Notes: generated by a model from the sequence alone, not told the origin. Shown: positions 1-8,360, counted from the stretch's first letter. The stretch is 64,000 nucleotides of DNA from Streptomyces sp. NBC_01335 (GCF_035953295.1 NZ_CP108370.1:7053001-7117000), one strand, 5' to 3'. Program-made: numbers and translations.

Positions 1-1
1 C

Positions 2-685
2 TCCTTCGAGGAGGGCAAGCTCTTCGGAACCGACCTGATCCGCTCGCTCGGTGCCGTGCCCAACGGGTACCTGCACTACTACTACTTCAACCGGGAAGCG
101 GTCCGCGCCTACCAGCAGGCGAAGCTGACCCGGGGCGCCTTCCTCCGCGAGCAGCAGCAGGGCTTCTACGCGCGGATGCGGGAACCGGGCACCCCGGCCC
201 TGGCCACCTGGGACCACACCCGCGCCGAGCGCGACGCGACCTACATGGCGGCCAACCGCGAGGTCGCGGGGGCCGGGGAGCGCGCCGCGAGCGACCTGGA
301 GGCCGGCGGCTACGAACTGGTGGCCCTCGCCCTCATGCAGGCCGTCGCCCGCGACGAGCGCACCTCGCTCATCCTCAACGTCCGCAACGGCAGCACCCTT
401 TCGGCGCTCGACGCGGACGCCGTGGTCGAAGTCCCCTGCCTGGTCGACGCGAACGGCGCCCACCCGGTGGCGGTGAGCCCGCTTCCGCTCCACGCGGCCG
501 GGCTCGTCGCCTCCGTGAAGGCCGTCGAACGCGCCGTGCTCGAAGCGGCCGACAGCGGATCGCGCTCCGCCGCCGTGCGGGCGTTCGCGCTGCACCCGCT
601 CGTGGACTCCGTCAACGTCGCCCGCGAACTGGTCGACGCCTACACCCGCGCCCACCCCCAGCTGGCCTACCTCGACAAGCCCTGA
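2..685 (+). CDS. GH4 family glycosidase (6-phospho-beta-glucosidase type), 3' part
   Basis: The frame is open from the first bases of the window, so the start lies upstream and only about 227 C-terminal residues are visible. They match the C-terminal half of family 4 glycoside hydrolases: the GAVPNGYLHYYY stretch, the long helical RAYQQAKLTRG segment and the NVRNGSTLSALDADAVVEVPC segment all have the spacing of 6-phospho-beta-glucosidases and related enzymes. Family 4 enzymes are cytoplasmic, need NAD and a divalent metal, and cleave sugars or sugar phosphates by an oxidation-elimination mechanism. The cofactor-binding N-terminus is outside the window, so the exact substrate cannot be judged. 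The TGA at 683-685 lies inside the 3' end of the convergent DUF4132 gene, a 19-base tail-to-tail overlap. Confidence 0.85.
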   Translation, partial: SFEEGKLFGTDLIRSLGAVPNGYLHYYYFNREAVRAYQQAKLTRGAFLREQQQGFYARMREPGTPALATWDHTRAERDATYMAANREVAGAGERAASDLEAGGYELVALALMQAVARDERTSLILNVRNGSTLSALDADAVVEVPCLVDANGAHPVAVSPLPLHAAGLVASVKAVERAVLEAADSGSRSAAVRAFALHPLVDSVNVARELVDAYTRAHPQLAYLDKP

Positions 686-3600
686 CCGGCCACCGTGACG
701 GTCCGGCCCGGCACCCCGGCCGGACCGTCGGGGGCCGGACCGCCGTCCGCCGGGGCGCGCCGGACACCGCCGAGCGCCGTCAGGTCCGCGAGCACCTCGG
801 ACGCGATCACCGGGTCCAGGCCGCCGAAGAGATGGGTGTACGTCCCGTGGGGCCAGTGGTCCCCGGGCCGGTCGCCGAGCCAGACCGCCTCCAGCCGCTG
901 ATCGGGGAAGGCCTGCGGGGAGCCCGCCACGATGCCCTCGTAGAACCCGACGATCAGGTACAGCTCCTCGCCGAGGCGTCTGGAGATCCACCCCACCACC
1001 CCCGCGTCCTGCGGCGCGCCCCGCTCCCAGCCGCGCCGCTCCAGGCCCAGCACCTCGACCGTGGGCACGGTGACGCCCTCGAACCGGGCCAGCCGGTTGC
1101 CCGTCCGCTCCTCGTCCGTCAAGGCGAAGACCGCGCGCTCCAGTTGGGGGAACGGCTGGGACAGCTCCCGGCGGGCGAAGAGCTCCGACCAGGCGGCCCG
1201 CTCGTCGCCGAGGCGGAGCGGATGGGCCAGCCGCACGGACGCGTCGGCGGGCAGCACGGACACCTCGTCGCGCACATCGGCGAACGTCCGGTCCTCCGTG
1301 ACCCGGAAGGCGGTCGTGGTGCCCCGCGACTCGCTCAGCCACACCAGCCGCCGCACCAGATGCCCCACCAGCGGATGGGTGACGAACAGTTCCTGGAACT
1401 CGCGCGCCGTCCAGGACCGGCCCGACACCATCGCGGCCTCCAGCCGCTGCACCTGCCCGGAGGCGACCGCGCGTACGTCCTTCTTCAGGGCCAGGAACCG
1501 CTTGCGCCCCGCCGAGGCCAGCTCCCCGTCGTCCCGGGCCGCCGGGGCCGGCAGATCCCTGCGGCGGTTCCCCGCCCCGTCCAGGACGTACGCGCCGAGG
1601 CGCTCGTCGAAGCCGACGGTGAAGCGGCGCGGGCCGTAGTCCACGACCGTCGAGCCGTCCGCGTCCAGCCCGAAGTCCGGCACCAGGCGGTCGGACAACT
1701 GCTCGGCGGTGAGACCCAGAACCGCGGCCACCTCGGCGATCTTCTCCTGGGCGCGCGTCTTCAGCGCCTTGAACTTCACCCGCTGGCCGATGCCGTGCAG
1801 ATGGAGCAGGGCCACCTCGCTGCCGATGGCCGCCAGCACGTCCAGCCCCTCGACCGCCCGGTGGTGCGCACCCTCGCCCGGCCAGGCGCGGATGACCGGC
1901 GTGAGCCGCCGTACGGTCTCGTCGTCCCCGACCTCGCCCAGGGCGTACAGCGCCCAGGACTCCCTGGCCGGCAGCCGCGCGTCGAGCCACTGCTCGAAGA
2001 CCGCCCAGGCGAACTCGGCGAGCGAGGCGGGCGCGGCGGCCTCGCGCAGCGCCGCGACACCCGGGTAGGCCTCGCCCGGCCGGCAGAGCGCCAGCATCGT
2101 CAGGCCGTTGCGCACCACCTCGGCGGGCAGGGCTTCGCCGGTACGCGTCAGAAGCTGCGGAAGCAGCCCCGGCTCCGCCCAGTTCGGCAGGACCGGCAGC
2201 TTCGCGGGCAGCGCGTGCTCCAGCGGATCGGCGACCAGCAGCATCTCGACGGAGCGCAGCGCGTCCGCGCCGTACCGGGCGGCGGCCTCACGCACCGTCG
2301 CCTCGCCGTGCACCGCCGCTATCTGGAGCAGCGCCCGCTCGGCCGCCCGCCGCGGGGCGCCGGGCTTGCCGACCGCGTCCGGCACCAGGAACACCGCGGC
2401 GGCGCCGCCGTGCCGCGCGAACCACGCCCGGGTCGTCGCGGCGGTGGACTTCAGCCGGGCCGCCCAGTCCGCCATGTGCCGGGCGACGGCCGCGTCGGCG
2501 AACGGCAGGAACAGCTCCGCCATGGTGCTCGGCTGGCGGGGGACGGTACGCAGCAGGAGCGGCAGCGCGTCGATCCCGAAGCGGGCGACGATCGGTCTGA
2601 GGGTGTCCGCCCCGTCCCACAGGTCCGTCGGCGCCCAGGTGGCCAGGGCCGGCGCGATGCGCTCCACCGGCGCGTGCAGGAAGATCCACGCGGGCCGCAG
2701 CCCGGTGCTCCCCAGCCCTTCGAGCTGGGAGGAGATCACCTTCTCGTAGTCGCCGCCGTGCTGCGGGCGGGTGTACCAGCTGGAACAGCGCGCCCACGCC
2801 TCCTCCTCGCCCGGCAGCCAGCGCAGCTCCGGTGCGGGGAGCGCGGCCCCGCCGGTGCTCACCGGGGTCGCCGCGCCGGTGCGCGGGCGGGTCCACGGCG
2901 GCCGGGTGAGCACGGAGGGCAGGGACGCGAGGGACGCCTCCGGGAAGCGGGACACCGGGTTCAGCAGCGGGCCGACGACCTCCGCCAGATCCCCGGGCAG
3001 CCCCGGCAGCAGGGAGGAGACCAGCGGGCGGTGGGTGTTGATGTGGGCGTGCAGCAACTGCCGCGAGGCACGCGACCTGGTGGCGGTGTTGTACCGGACG
3101 TCGGCGGAGAGCAGCCGCAGGGCCCGCACCGGGTAGCGGCGCATCGCGTCGAGCAGCGCCGCGCGGACCTGCTTCAGCTCCTTGTGGTGGAGCAGGATGT
3201 TGAACGCCTCGTCCGTGGGGAGCTCGGCGAGCGCGGCGGAGACCGCCTTGACGCCCTCGGCGTAGTGGTTGCCGTGGTCGAGGTACTTCCGGAGCATCGG
3301 CGCGACGGCCGTCCCGATGCCGTCGGCGAGCGTCGCGATCACGGCGAGGGTGTGGTCCGGACGGTACGACAGCCGTGCCAGCTGGCCGGCCGACGTCAGC
3401 GAGCAGAGCACCATGCGCTGCAGGACGTAGTGGTCCTCGGCGAGCACGGCGGGCTCCGACAGGAGGGCGTCGACCCACTCCCGCTCGCTCGGGGCCAGGA
3501 AGGCGGCGGCGATCCGCTGGTGGCTGTCCCGGCGGGCCGCGCCGAGCGCTTCCACGACCGCGCGGTAGGTCTCCTCGTCCGCCGCGGCGATGTGGGCGCG

Positions 3601-4371
3601 GGCCCGCGCGGCCACGTTCAGCGAGCCGTGGTGCCAGTGCAGGGACGAGGAGAGCGAGACGCGCTTGAGCGCGCCCTTCACCCGCCGCCCCAGGGCGTGG
3701 TAGCTGTGCGCCTTGATCGTCTGGAGTTCCTGGGCCGCGCGGGCGGCGAACGGCAGCCCGTGGTCGGCCACCCAGGTGTCCACCCAGCACGAAGGGGCCG
3801 TCTCGCCGAGGGAGACGACGGCCGCCAGCGCGGCGGCCCCGACCGGGGAGGGGCTGCCGGCGAGGTGGGCGCGGGTGGCGTCCACCAGGTCCGGGTCCGA
3901 GCCCGGCTCGGTGAGGATCAGCTCGATCCAGGCGGCTTCCCCCGCGATCCGCTCCCCGACCTGCGCCAGAGCCTCCTCGCCGGGCCGGTTCAGCGGGCGG
4001 GCGCAGCCACCCCGCCGGGGATGGAGCACCCGGCGCCAGCTCAGCGGGAGTTCGAAGGTGTCCTCGTCGGGCAGCGCGGCCGTCCCGCTCGCGCTCCCGG
4101 CACCGCTCGCGCCGACCGTCCCGGAGGGTTCCGGAGGCCCCGGCACCGTCGGCGCGGACGCGCTCGCCGCCACCTCCTCGTACCCCTTGCGCTCCTTCTC
4201 CGCGATGGTCCTGCGCACTTGGGCGTGCGCGGCCGCCGCGGAGGCGTACTCCTTCGTCCGGGTGCGCCCCTCCGACCCGCAGCGGCCGTACCGCACGGTG
4301 ACCGCGACGCCGACCGCCCCGGTCTCCCAGAACTTCGACGCAGTGCCCTCGACCAACTCCCAGCGCCGCAT
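667..4371 (-). CDS. WGR and DUF4132 domain protein
   Basis: 1234 residues. The first ~70 residues (MRRWELVEGTASKFWE..., then a YGRCGSEGRTRTKEY stretch) form a WGR domain, a small fold also found in PARP-like proteins and thought to bind nucleic acid. A Ser/Pro/Gly-rich linker follows. The middle (~130-850) is helical and Leu/Ala-rich with a HEAT-like look. The C-terminal third (~930-1130, including GRKRFLALKKDVRAVASGQV and THPLVGHLVRRLVWL) has the DUF4132 pattern. There is no signal peptide or membrane segment, so the protein should be cytoplasmic. WGR-DUF4132 proteins are widespread in actinobacteria and their function is not established. The ATG at 4371 puts the WGR domain at the extreme N-terminus. 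The gene converges on the GH4 gene with a 19-base overlap and has no obvious operon partner. Confidence 0.85.
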   Translation of the reverse strand: MRRWELVEGTASKFWETGAVGVAVTVRYGRCGSEGRTRTKEYASAAAAHAQVRRTIAEKERKGYEEVAASASAPTVPGPPEPSGTVGASGAGSASGTAALPDEDTFELPLSWRRVLHPRRGGCARPLNRPGEEALAQVGERIAGEAAWIELILTEPGSDPDLVDATRAHLAGSPSPVGAAALAAVVSLGETAPSCWVDTWVADHGLPFAARAAQELQTIKAHSYHALGRRVKGALKRVSLSSSLHWHHGSLNVAARARAHIAAADEETYRAVVEALGAARRDSHQRIAAAFLAPSEREWVDALLSEPAVLAEDHYVLQRMVLCSLTSAGQLARLSYRPDHTLAVIATLADGIGTAVAPMLRKYLDHGNHYAEGVKAVSAALAELPTDEAFNILLHHKELKQVRAALLDAMRRYPVRALRLLSADVRYNTATRSRASRQLLHAHINTHRPLVSSLLPGLPGDLAEVVGPLLNPVSRFPEASLASLPSVLTRPPWTRPRTGAATPVSTGGAALPAPELRWLPGEEEAWARCSSWYTRPQHGGDYEKVISSQLEGLGSTGLRPAWIFLHAPVERIAPALATWAPTDLWDGADTLRPIVARFGIDALPLLLRTVPRQPSTMAELFLPFADAAVARHMADWAARLKSTAATTRAWFARHGGAAAVFLVPDAVGKPGAPRRAAERALLQIAAVHGEATVREAAARYGADALRSVEMLLVADPLEHALPAKLPVLPNWAEPGLLPQLLTRTGEALPAEVVRNGLTMLALCRPGEAYPGVAALREAAAPASLAEFAWAVFEQWLDARLPARESWALYALGEVGDDETVRRLTPVIRAWPGEGAHHRAVEGLDVLAAIGSEVALLHLHGIGQRVKFKALKTRAQEKIAEVAAVLGLTAEQLSDRLVPDFGLDADGSTVVDYGPRRFTVGFDERLGAYVLDGAGNRRRDLPAPAARDDGELASAGRKRFLALKKDVRAVASGQVQRLEAAMVSGRSWTAREFQELFVTHPLVGHLVRRLVWLSESRGTTTAFRVTEDRTFADVRDEVSVLPADASVRLAHPLRLGDERAAWSELFARRELSQPFPQLERAVFALTDEERTGNRLARFEGVTVPTVEVLGLERRGWERGAPQDAGVVGWISRRLGEELYLIVGFYEGIVAGSPQAFPDQRLEAVWLGDRPGDHWPHGTYTHLFGGLDPVIASEVLADLTALGGVRRAPADGGPAPDGPAGVPGRTVTVAGQGLSR

Positions 4372-4521
4372 CCGCCCCGCCCCCTCAACCCCAGTACGGC
4401 CCGCCGAGCGGCGGGTCTCCCGATCGCTGTCTTCATTCTGGAACCGACCACTGACAGTGCCGTGCGGCGGCGGTGCGCGGCCCGGGACCCGCGGGCCCGC
4501 GGACCGGACCGGGGGAGCCCC

Positions 4522-4998
4522 TCAGGGCGCGGTGACCGCCCGCCGTCGGCCCGGTGCTCCCCAGTTCGGCGTCACCCCGGCCACCTGGCACACCATCAGG
4601 AAGAGCGGGATCGGGGGCGTATAGGGGGTGCGGCTGTCCGGCCCGTGGATCAGCCGGGGCCGTGGCACCGGTACGAAGCCCCCCGCGGCGTAGGCGACGG
4701 GCTCGGGCCAGTCCAGGTCCTGGTCGGAGCCCGCGGGCACGATCCACCACCACACGTCGGCCGCCTCGAACACGCAGCCGGTGCGGGGGAGATGCGACAT
4801 CAGGTGGAAGCCGTGCCGGGCCGGGACGCCCACCGCGTCGTACCCCAGGCTCGCGCACAGCTCCGGCGGCAGCGGCAGCCGGGCCCGCGCGGGACCCGCG
4901 CCGCTCCCGCCCCCGGCGCCGCCCCCGGCGGCCCGGTCCTCGACGGTCCGAGGAGCCTGACGGCCCCCGCGCAGCCGGACCAGCGCGTCCCTCAGCAC
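4522..4998 (-). CDS. Hypothetical protein coupled to the ATP-binding protein gene
   Basis: 158 residues. I do not recognise the family. The reading frame is open up to 5073, but the GTG at 4998 is the likely start because it overlaps the stop of the upstream RsbW-like gene by seven bases (GTGCTGA), a typical translational coupling. An Ala/Gly/Arg-rich N-terminus precedes a compact C-terminal part with PPELCASLGYDAVG, an unusual VWWWIVPAGSD stretch and PYTPPIPLFLMV. There is no signal peptide; the short hydrophobic runs look like a soluble core. The coupling implies co-expression with the ATPase, and together with the divergent HTH gene it belongs to WhiJ-like module 1. A role in the same regulatory circuit is inferred from position only. 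Confidence 0.7.
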   Translation of the reverse strand: MLRDALVRLRGGRQAPRTVEDRAAGGGAGGGSGAGPARARLPLPPELCASLGYDAVGVPARHGFHLMSHLPRTGCVFEAADVWWWIVPAGSDQDLDWPEPVAYAAGGFVPVPRPRLIHGPDSRTPYTPPIPLFLMVCQVAGVTPNWGAPGRRRAVTAP

Positions 4999-5450
4999 GG
5001 CTGCCCCGCACCGTGCGCCAGCTCCGACCAGACGACCCGCCCGGACGCGTCCTCCGCGTCGTGGGAGCCCCACGCCTGGCTCAGGGCGTCCACCAGGAAC
5101 AGGCCCCGCCCGTGCTCGTCGTCGGAGGAGGCGCGCAGCTTCGGGCCGCCGGAGAGCCGGCCCTGGTCCTGGACCGCTATCCGCAACAGGTGGTCCAGGC
5201 GCCGCAGTTCGCAGACGACCAGCGCGCTCGCGGTGTGCACCACGGCGTTGGTGACCAGCTCGGAGACGATGAGTGCGGCGGTGTCGCGCAGGTCGTCCCG
5301 GAGCTTCCAGACCGCGAGTCTGTCCCTGGTCAGTCTGCGCGCCCCGGCGGCCGAAGCCGGTCTGGCCGGCAGGGCGAAGCGGAAACGGAGCGCCTCAGCC
5401 CCGGAAGGGGAGCCCACGGGCCGGGGGATGAGCGCACTGCCAGGTGCCAC
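4992..5450 (-). CDS. RsbW-like ATP-binding regulatory protein
   Basis: 152 residues, one GHKL-type HATPase domain of the anti-sigma-factor kinase kind. Visible motifs: N-box SELVTNAVVHT, a G1-like AVQDQGRLSGG and a G2-like GRGLFLVDALSQAWG. Streptomyces genomes carry many such single-domain proteins; the characterised ones are anti-sigma factors or act with them, while most are unassigned. The protein is soluble and lacks a sensor domain. It is the first gene of a leftward unit with the 158-residue unknown protein and is divergent from a WhiJ-like HTH gene, an arrangement often seen in WhiJ/AbaA-type loci. The shared 210-base promoter region holds two inverted repeats that could let the HTH protein control both directions. 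Confidence 0.85.
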   Translation of the reverse strand: MAPGSALIPRPVGSPSGAEALRFRFALPARPASAAGARRLTRDRLAVWKLRDDLRDTAALIVSELVTNAVVHTASALVVCELRRLDHLLRIAVQDQGRLSGGPKLRASSDDEHGRGLFLVDALSQAWGSHDAEDASGRVVWSELAHGAGQPC

Positions 5451-5523
5451 GACCGAATCCTCACAGTGGTTGCCGCGTCATGTCCGGACCTCGACGCATC
5501 GGGAGAGGGGCGGACGTGACCAG

Positions 5524-5537
5524 GTGAACTGGTTCAC
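5524..5537. promoter_or_regulatory. Inverted repeat GTGAAC-TG-GTTCAC
   Basis: A perfect 6-2-6 inverted repeat between the divergent RsbW-like gene (start 5450) and the WhiJ-like gene (start 5661). Its position suits an operator for the adjacent HTH protein. That assignment is inference; only the symmetry is seen. Confidence 0.45.
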
Positions 5538-5573
5538 TCACCAACTCTCCCCCTGACGCGGACACTTGGCAAG

Positions 5574-5600
5574 GGGCACTCTGAAATTTGCAGAGTGCCC
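5574..5600. promoter_or_regulatory. Perfect 10-7-10 inverted repeat in divergent promoter region
   Basis: GGGCACTCTG and CAGAGTGCCC flank a seven-base AT-rich centre (AAATTTG). The two half sites face each other 61 bases before the GTG of the WhiJ-like gene and 124 bases before the RsbW-like start. The AT-rich centre in a GC-rich genome and the location between two promoters favour an operator. No gene ends nearby, so a terminator is less likely. Confidence 0.55.
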
Positions 5601-5660
5601 GTGTCTTTGTCGTCACCCGCATGGCACACTGCTGACAGAAGAGACCATCGGAGGTCCGAA

Positions 5661-6521
5661 GTGAGCGAGCCTCGGTCAGCCCCGACCGTGGGGCAGGTCG
5701 TCCTCGGCAGGCGCCTGCAGGACCTGCGGGAGCGTGCCGGGCTCACCCGCGACCAGGCGGCCAAGGTGCTCCGCGTCGCGTCCGCCACGGTCCGCAGGAT
5801 GGAGACGGCCGAGGTCGCCCTCAAGATCCCCTACGTGCAGGCCCTGTTGCGTGCCTACGGGATCGGCGAGGAGGAGACCGACGCCTTCGTCGAGCTCGCC
5901 GAAGAGGCCAACAAGCCCGGCTGGTGGCAGCGTTACCACGACGTGCTGCCCGACTGGTTCAGCATGTACGTCAGCCTGGAGGGCGCGGCGAGCCTGCTGC
6001 GCATGTACGAACCGCACTTCGTGCCCGGACTCCTCCAGACCGAGGACTACGCCCGCTCCGTGATGCTGGGCGGCGCGGTCGGCCAGTCCCGGCCCGACGA
6101 CATCGAACGGCACGTCGCCCTGCGCATGGAGCGGCAGAGCCTGCTCGCCAAGGCGGACGCGCCGAGGCTCTGGGTCGTCATGGACGAGACGGTGCTGCGA
6201 CGGACGGTCGGCACCCCCGAAGCCATGCGCGCGCAGATCGACAAGCTCCTCGAAGCCTCCGAACAGACGCACATCACGCTGCAGATCGCGGAGTTCGCGA
6301 CCGGCCACCACCCCGGGACCTACGGACCGTTCGTGCTCTTCCGCTTCGGCGTGCCCGAACTGCCCGACATGGTCTTCAGCGAGTACCTGACCGGCGCCGT
6401 CTACTTCGACACGCGCCCCGAGGTGGCCTCCTACCTCGAGGTCATGGACCGCATGGCGGCCCAGGCCGCGACTGCACGACGCACGAAGGACATCCTCCGG
6501 GATTTCCGCAAGGAGCTGTGA
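5661..6521 (+). CDS. WhiJ-like XRE-family regulator (HTH + DUF5753)
   Basis: 286 residues. An XRE helix-turn-helix lies at ~12-66 (GRRLQDLRERAGLTRDQAAK, then VLRVASATVRRMETAEV), followed by a DUF5753 domain (~100-275) with the family's EPHFVPGLLQTEDYARSV and VMDETVLRR stretches. The GTG at 5661 is chosen because GGAGG at 5650-5654 precedes it at good spacing and the HTH then sits at the N-terminus; an upstream ATG at 5595 would overlap the operator-like repeat. WhiJ, the best-studied member, is a developmental DNA-binding repressor in Streptomyces that works with a small DUF397 partner. The next gene is such a partner and starts within this gene's stop codon. The likely role is cytoplasmic, local regulation of the divergent RsbW-like unit. 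Confidence 0.88.
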   Translation: MSEPRSAPTVGQVVLGRRLQDLRERAGLTRDQAAKVLRVASATVRRMETAEVALKIPYVQALLRAYGIGEEETDAFVELAEEANKPGWWQRYHDVLPDWFSMYVSLEGAASLLRMYEPHFVPGLLQTEDYARSVMLGGAVGQSRPDDIERHVALRMERQSLLAKADAPRLWVVMDETVLRRTVGTPEAMRAQIDKLLEASEQTHITLQIAEFATGHHPGTYGPFVLFRFGVPELPDMVFSEYLTGAVYFDTRPEVASYLEVMDRMAAQAATARRTKDILRDFRKEL

Positions 6522-6757
6522 TGAGCGACATCTACAACGGCATGCCGGCCACCGCCCTCGGTGCCGAGGGCTGGTCCAAGCCCTGGAGCGGCGGCAACGG
6601 CGGCAACTGCGTCGAGACCATGAAGCTGGCGGACGGCAGAGTCGCCATCCGCCAGTCCGCGGACCCCGACGGCCCGGCGCTCATCTACTCCACCGGCGAG
6701 ATGGCCGCCTTCATCCAGGGTGCCAAGACCGGCCAGGCCGACTTCCTGCTCACCTGA
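6521..6757 (+). CDS. DUF397 small protein, partner of the WhiJ-like regulator
   Basis: 78 residues. The ATG at 6521 shares one base with the upstream stop (TGATG), so translation is coupled. The sequence has the DUF397 pattern: Trp/Ser/Gly-rich N-terminus (GWSKPWSGGNGGNCVE), a VAIRQSADPDGPALIYS stretch, then a short helix (GEMAAFIQGAKTGQADF). DUF397 proteins are small acidic cytoplasmic proteins found almost only in actinobacteria beside DUF5753 regulators, where they are proposed to bind the regulator and relieve or modify DNA binding. The TGA is followed at once by a TGACC tract, so the stop codon is the first unit of that repeat. Confidence 0.85.
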   Translation: MSDIYNGMPATALGAEGWSKPWSGGNGGNCVETMKLADGRVAIRQSADPDGPALIYSTGEMAAFIQGAKTGQADFLLT

Positions 6758-6789
6758 CCTGACCTGACCTGACCTGACCTGACCTGACC
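6755..6789 (+). repeat. Seven tandem TGACC pentamers
   Basis: Seven exact TGACC copies begin with the stop codon of the DUF397 gene and run into a degenerate CGACC/CGAAC tract to ~6816. The tract lies between two convergent regulator genes. A five-base unit can slip in replication, but slippage here would not change the protein because the first unit is the stop. Confidence 0.8.
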
Positions 6790-6865
6790 CGAATCGACCC
6801 GAACCGAACCGAACCGTCCGGCAGTGGCGGCCGGGCGAACCGGCGCGGCTGCCACGGCCGTTCCC

Positions 6866-7774
6866 TCACTCCGCCCGGCCCACCCCCGCCAGCAGCGCGG
6901 CGCTGTCACCGGGGCTGAGCGCCACCGCCCGCAGCCGATCGAACAGCGACCGGTGGCGGAGGGTCTCCTCCTCCGCATCCAGGAACACGTCGCCGGCGGG
7001 GGTGTCCACCCAGACCAGCTCCGCGTCCCGCGTGTCGGGGAAGTCCAAGTGGACGAAGCTCCCGGCCATTCCGGCGTGGGCCCCCGCCCCGAACGGGATC
7101 ACCTGCACCCTCACCCCGGGCTCCCGCGCGATCCGTACGAGGTGCTCGGCCTGTTCGCGCATCACCTCCGGCCCGCCCACCGCCCGCCGCACGGCGGCCT
7201 CGTCCACCACCGCGCGGAGCCTCGGGCCGTCCGCCCTCGCGAGCAGGCTCCGCCGTTCCATCCGTACCCGGACGCGCTCGTCGACCTCCGCCCGTCCGGC
7301 GTCGGGCAGCACGCCCCGGATCACCGCCCGGGCGTAGCGCTCGGTCTGGAGCAGCTCCGGCACGTACATCGATTCGTAGGCGCGCACCGTGCGTGCCTCG
7401 GCCTCGAACCCGAGGTAGGCGAGGTATCCCTCCGAAAACCCCGCGGACCCCGCGGACCCGCCGGTCCCCGCCGCCCCGGACGGCTCCGCGCCGTACGGCC
7501 GCAGCCGGCTCCGGTCGTCCGCGATCCGCTGCGCCGCCAGCAGGTCCGCGCGCTGCGCCTCGCCGGCCCCGTACGCCTCCATCAGCGCCGCCAGGGTCCG
7601 CTTCTGCGGGCGGGCGCGCGCCTTCTCGATCCGGTACAGCGTCACGACGTTGATGCCGGTAAGCCCGGCCACCTGCTCGCGCGTCAGCTCCGCCTCGGCG
7701 CGCAGCCGCCGCAGGAGGGCGGCGAGCCGCCGCAGCCTGACGGTCGGGGGTGGGGTCTGCTGCCTGTCCGACAC
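6866..7774 (-). CDS. Second WhiJ-like XRE-family regulator (HTH + DUF5753)
   Basis: 302 residues. The HTH lies at ~10-65 (LAALLRRLRAEAELTREQVA, then GLTGINVVTLYRIEKARARP) and DUF5753 at ~105-295 (YESMYVPELLQTERYARAVI, VVDEAAVRRAVGG, PFGAGAHAGMAGSFVHLDF). The GTG at 7774 is preferred over the much longer open frame to 8413 because AGGAAGG lies about eight bases before it and the HTH becomes N-terminal. There is a Gly/Ala-rich insert near residue 100. It is tail-to-tail with module 1 but lacks an adjacent DUF397 or ATPase gene; the small CxxC ORF at 8057 is on the other side. Two inverted repeats with ACGCA/TGCGT half sites lie 116-184 bases upstream and are good operator candidates. Confidence 0.87.
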   Translation of the reverse strand: MSDRQQTPPPTVRLRRLAALLRRLRAEAELTREQVAGLTGINVVTLYRIEKARARPQKRTLAALMEAYGAGEAQRADLLAAQRIADDRSRLRPYGAEPSGAAGTGGSAGSAGFSEGYLAYLGFEAEARTVRAYESMYVPELLQTERYARAVIRGVLPDAGRAEVDERVRVRMERRSLLARADGPRLRAVVDEAAVRRAVGGPEVMREQAEHLVRIAREPGVRVQVIPFGAGAHAGMAGSFVHLDFPDTRDAELVWVDTPAGDVFLDAEEETLRHRSLFDRLRAVALSPGDSAALLAGVGRAE

Positions 7775-7889
7775 GGTGTGCGCCTTCCTGTCCCGGGGGT
7801 AACGAGAGTCTGGCCGCTGACGGGACCTCACCTCAAACCGGCAGGACGCGGGCACGGGGATCGCGGGCGGAGAGAACGCAGCCATGGAG

Positions 7890-7906
7890 AACGCAATCTT
7901 TGCGTT
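7890..7906. promoter_or_regulatory. Inverted repeat with ACGCA/TGCGT half sites (7-3-7)
   Basis: AACGCAA-TCT-TTGCGTT is a perfect 7-3-7 repeat 116 bases upstream of the second WhiJ-like GTG. It shares its ACGCA/TGCGT core with the repeat at 7940. A lone half site AACGCA also occurs at 7875-7880. Confidence 0.5.
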
Positions 7907-7939
7907 TCGCCCCTCGGGCGGTGCATGCTGGGTTACGAC

Positions 7940-7958
7940 ATCACGCACCGTGCGTGAT
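7940..7958. promoter_or_regulatory. Perfect 9-1-9 inverted repeat with ACGCA/TGCGT core
   Basis: ATCACGCAC-C-GTGCGTGAT is symmetric apart from its central base. It lies 166 bases upstream of the regulator's GTG and ~100 bases before the small CxxC ORF on the other strand. A second copy of the core half site 50 bases away suggests cooperative binding by the neighbouring HTH protein; that is inference. Confidence 0.55.
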
Positions 7959-8056
7959 CCACCACAGGGCGAGAGGGGCGCGGACGTGGCCGAGGACGCA
8001 CGGAAAGCCGGACGGATATTCGGGCGGGAAGCCGGACGGACAGCCGGGCGGGCGCG

Positions 8057-8266
8057 ATGACGATTCCCCCGCACTGCGTCGACTGCGGCGGCCCGGTCCT
8101 CGGCGAGGCGGTGGTCGTGGTGTACGGCGACAACGCGACCGGCGCCCGCGCGCACGGGTACGCGCATCCGGCCCGATCGCCCGACTGCGCGCGTCCGCCG
8201 TCCACGGGGGCGGGCGCGCGACGCCGACTGACGGCCAAAAGGGCGGAGCCCCCGCAGCGGTGGTGA
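8057..8266 (+). CDS. Small putative CxxC protein (uncertain)
   Basis: 69 residues starting MTIPPHCVDCGGPVLGEAVV. The HCVDCGG motif looks like half of a zinc-ribbon, and a later HGYAHPARSPDCARP stretch offers another His and Cys. Streptomyces has small proteins of this style beside HTH/DUF5753 genes, and this one is divergent from such a gene across the operator-like repeats. Against it: there is no clear ribosome site and the C-terminal third is Arg/Ala-rich like a random GC-rich frame. A tentative gene with unknown function. Confidence 0.4.
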   Translation: MTIPPHCVDCGGPVLGEAVVVVYGDNATGARAHGYAHPARSPDCARPPSTGAGARRRLTAKRAEPPQRW

Positions 8267-8360
8267 GGCCCGCCGGGCCACCGGGGCGCCCTTTCGTCCC
8301 GATGGGCGGGGCCGGGCGGCAACGGGCGTACCGCATGACGTCGACAACAGGCGCACGTCA

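Noticed and set aside
832..5556. 1574-residue open frame on the + strand over the DUF4132 gene
   Set aside because: Arg/Pro/Gly/His-rich translation without domains; it is the antisense shadow of several real - strand genes and crosses their boundaries.
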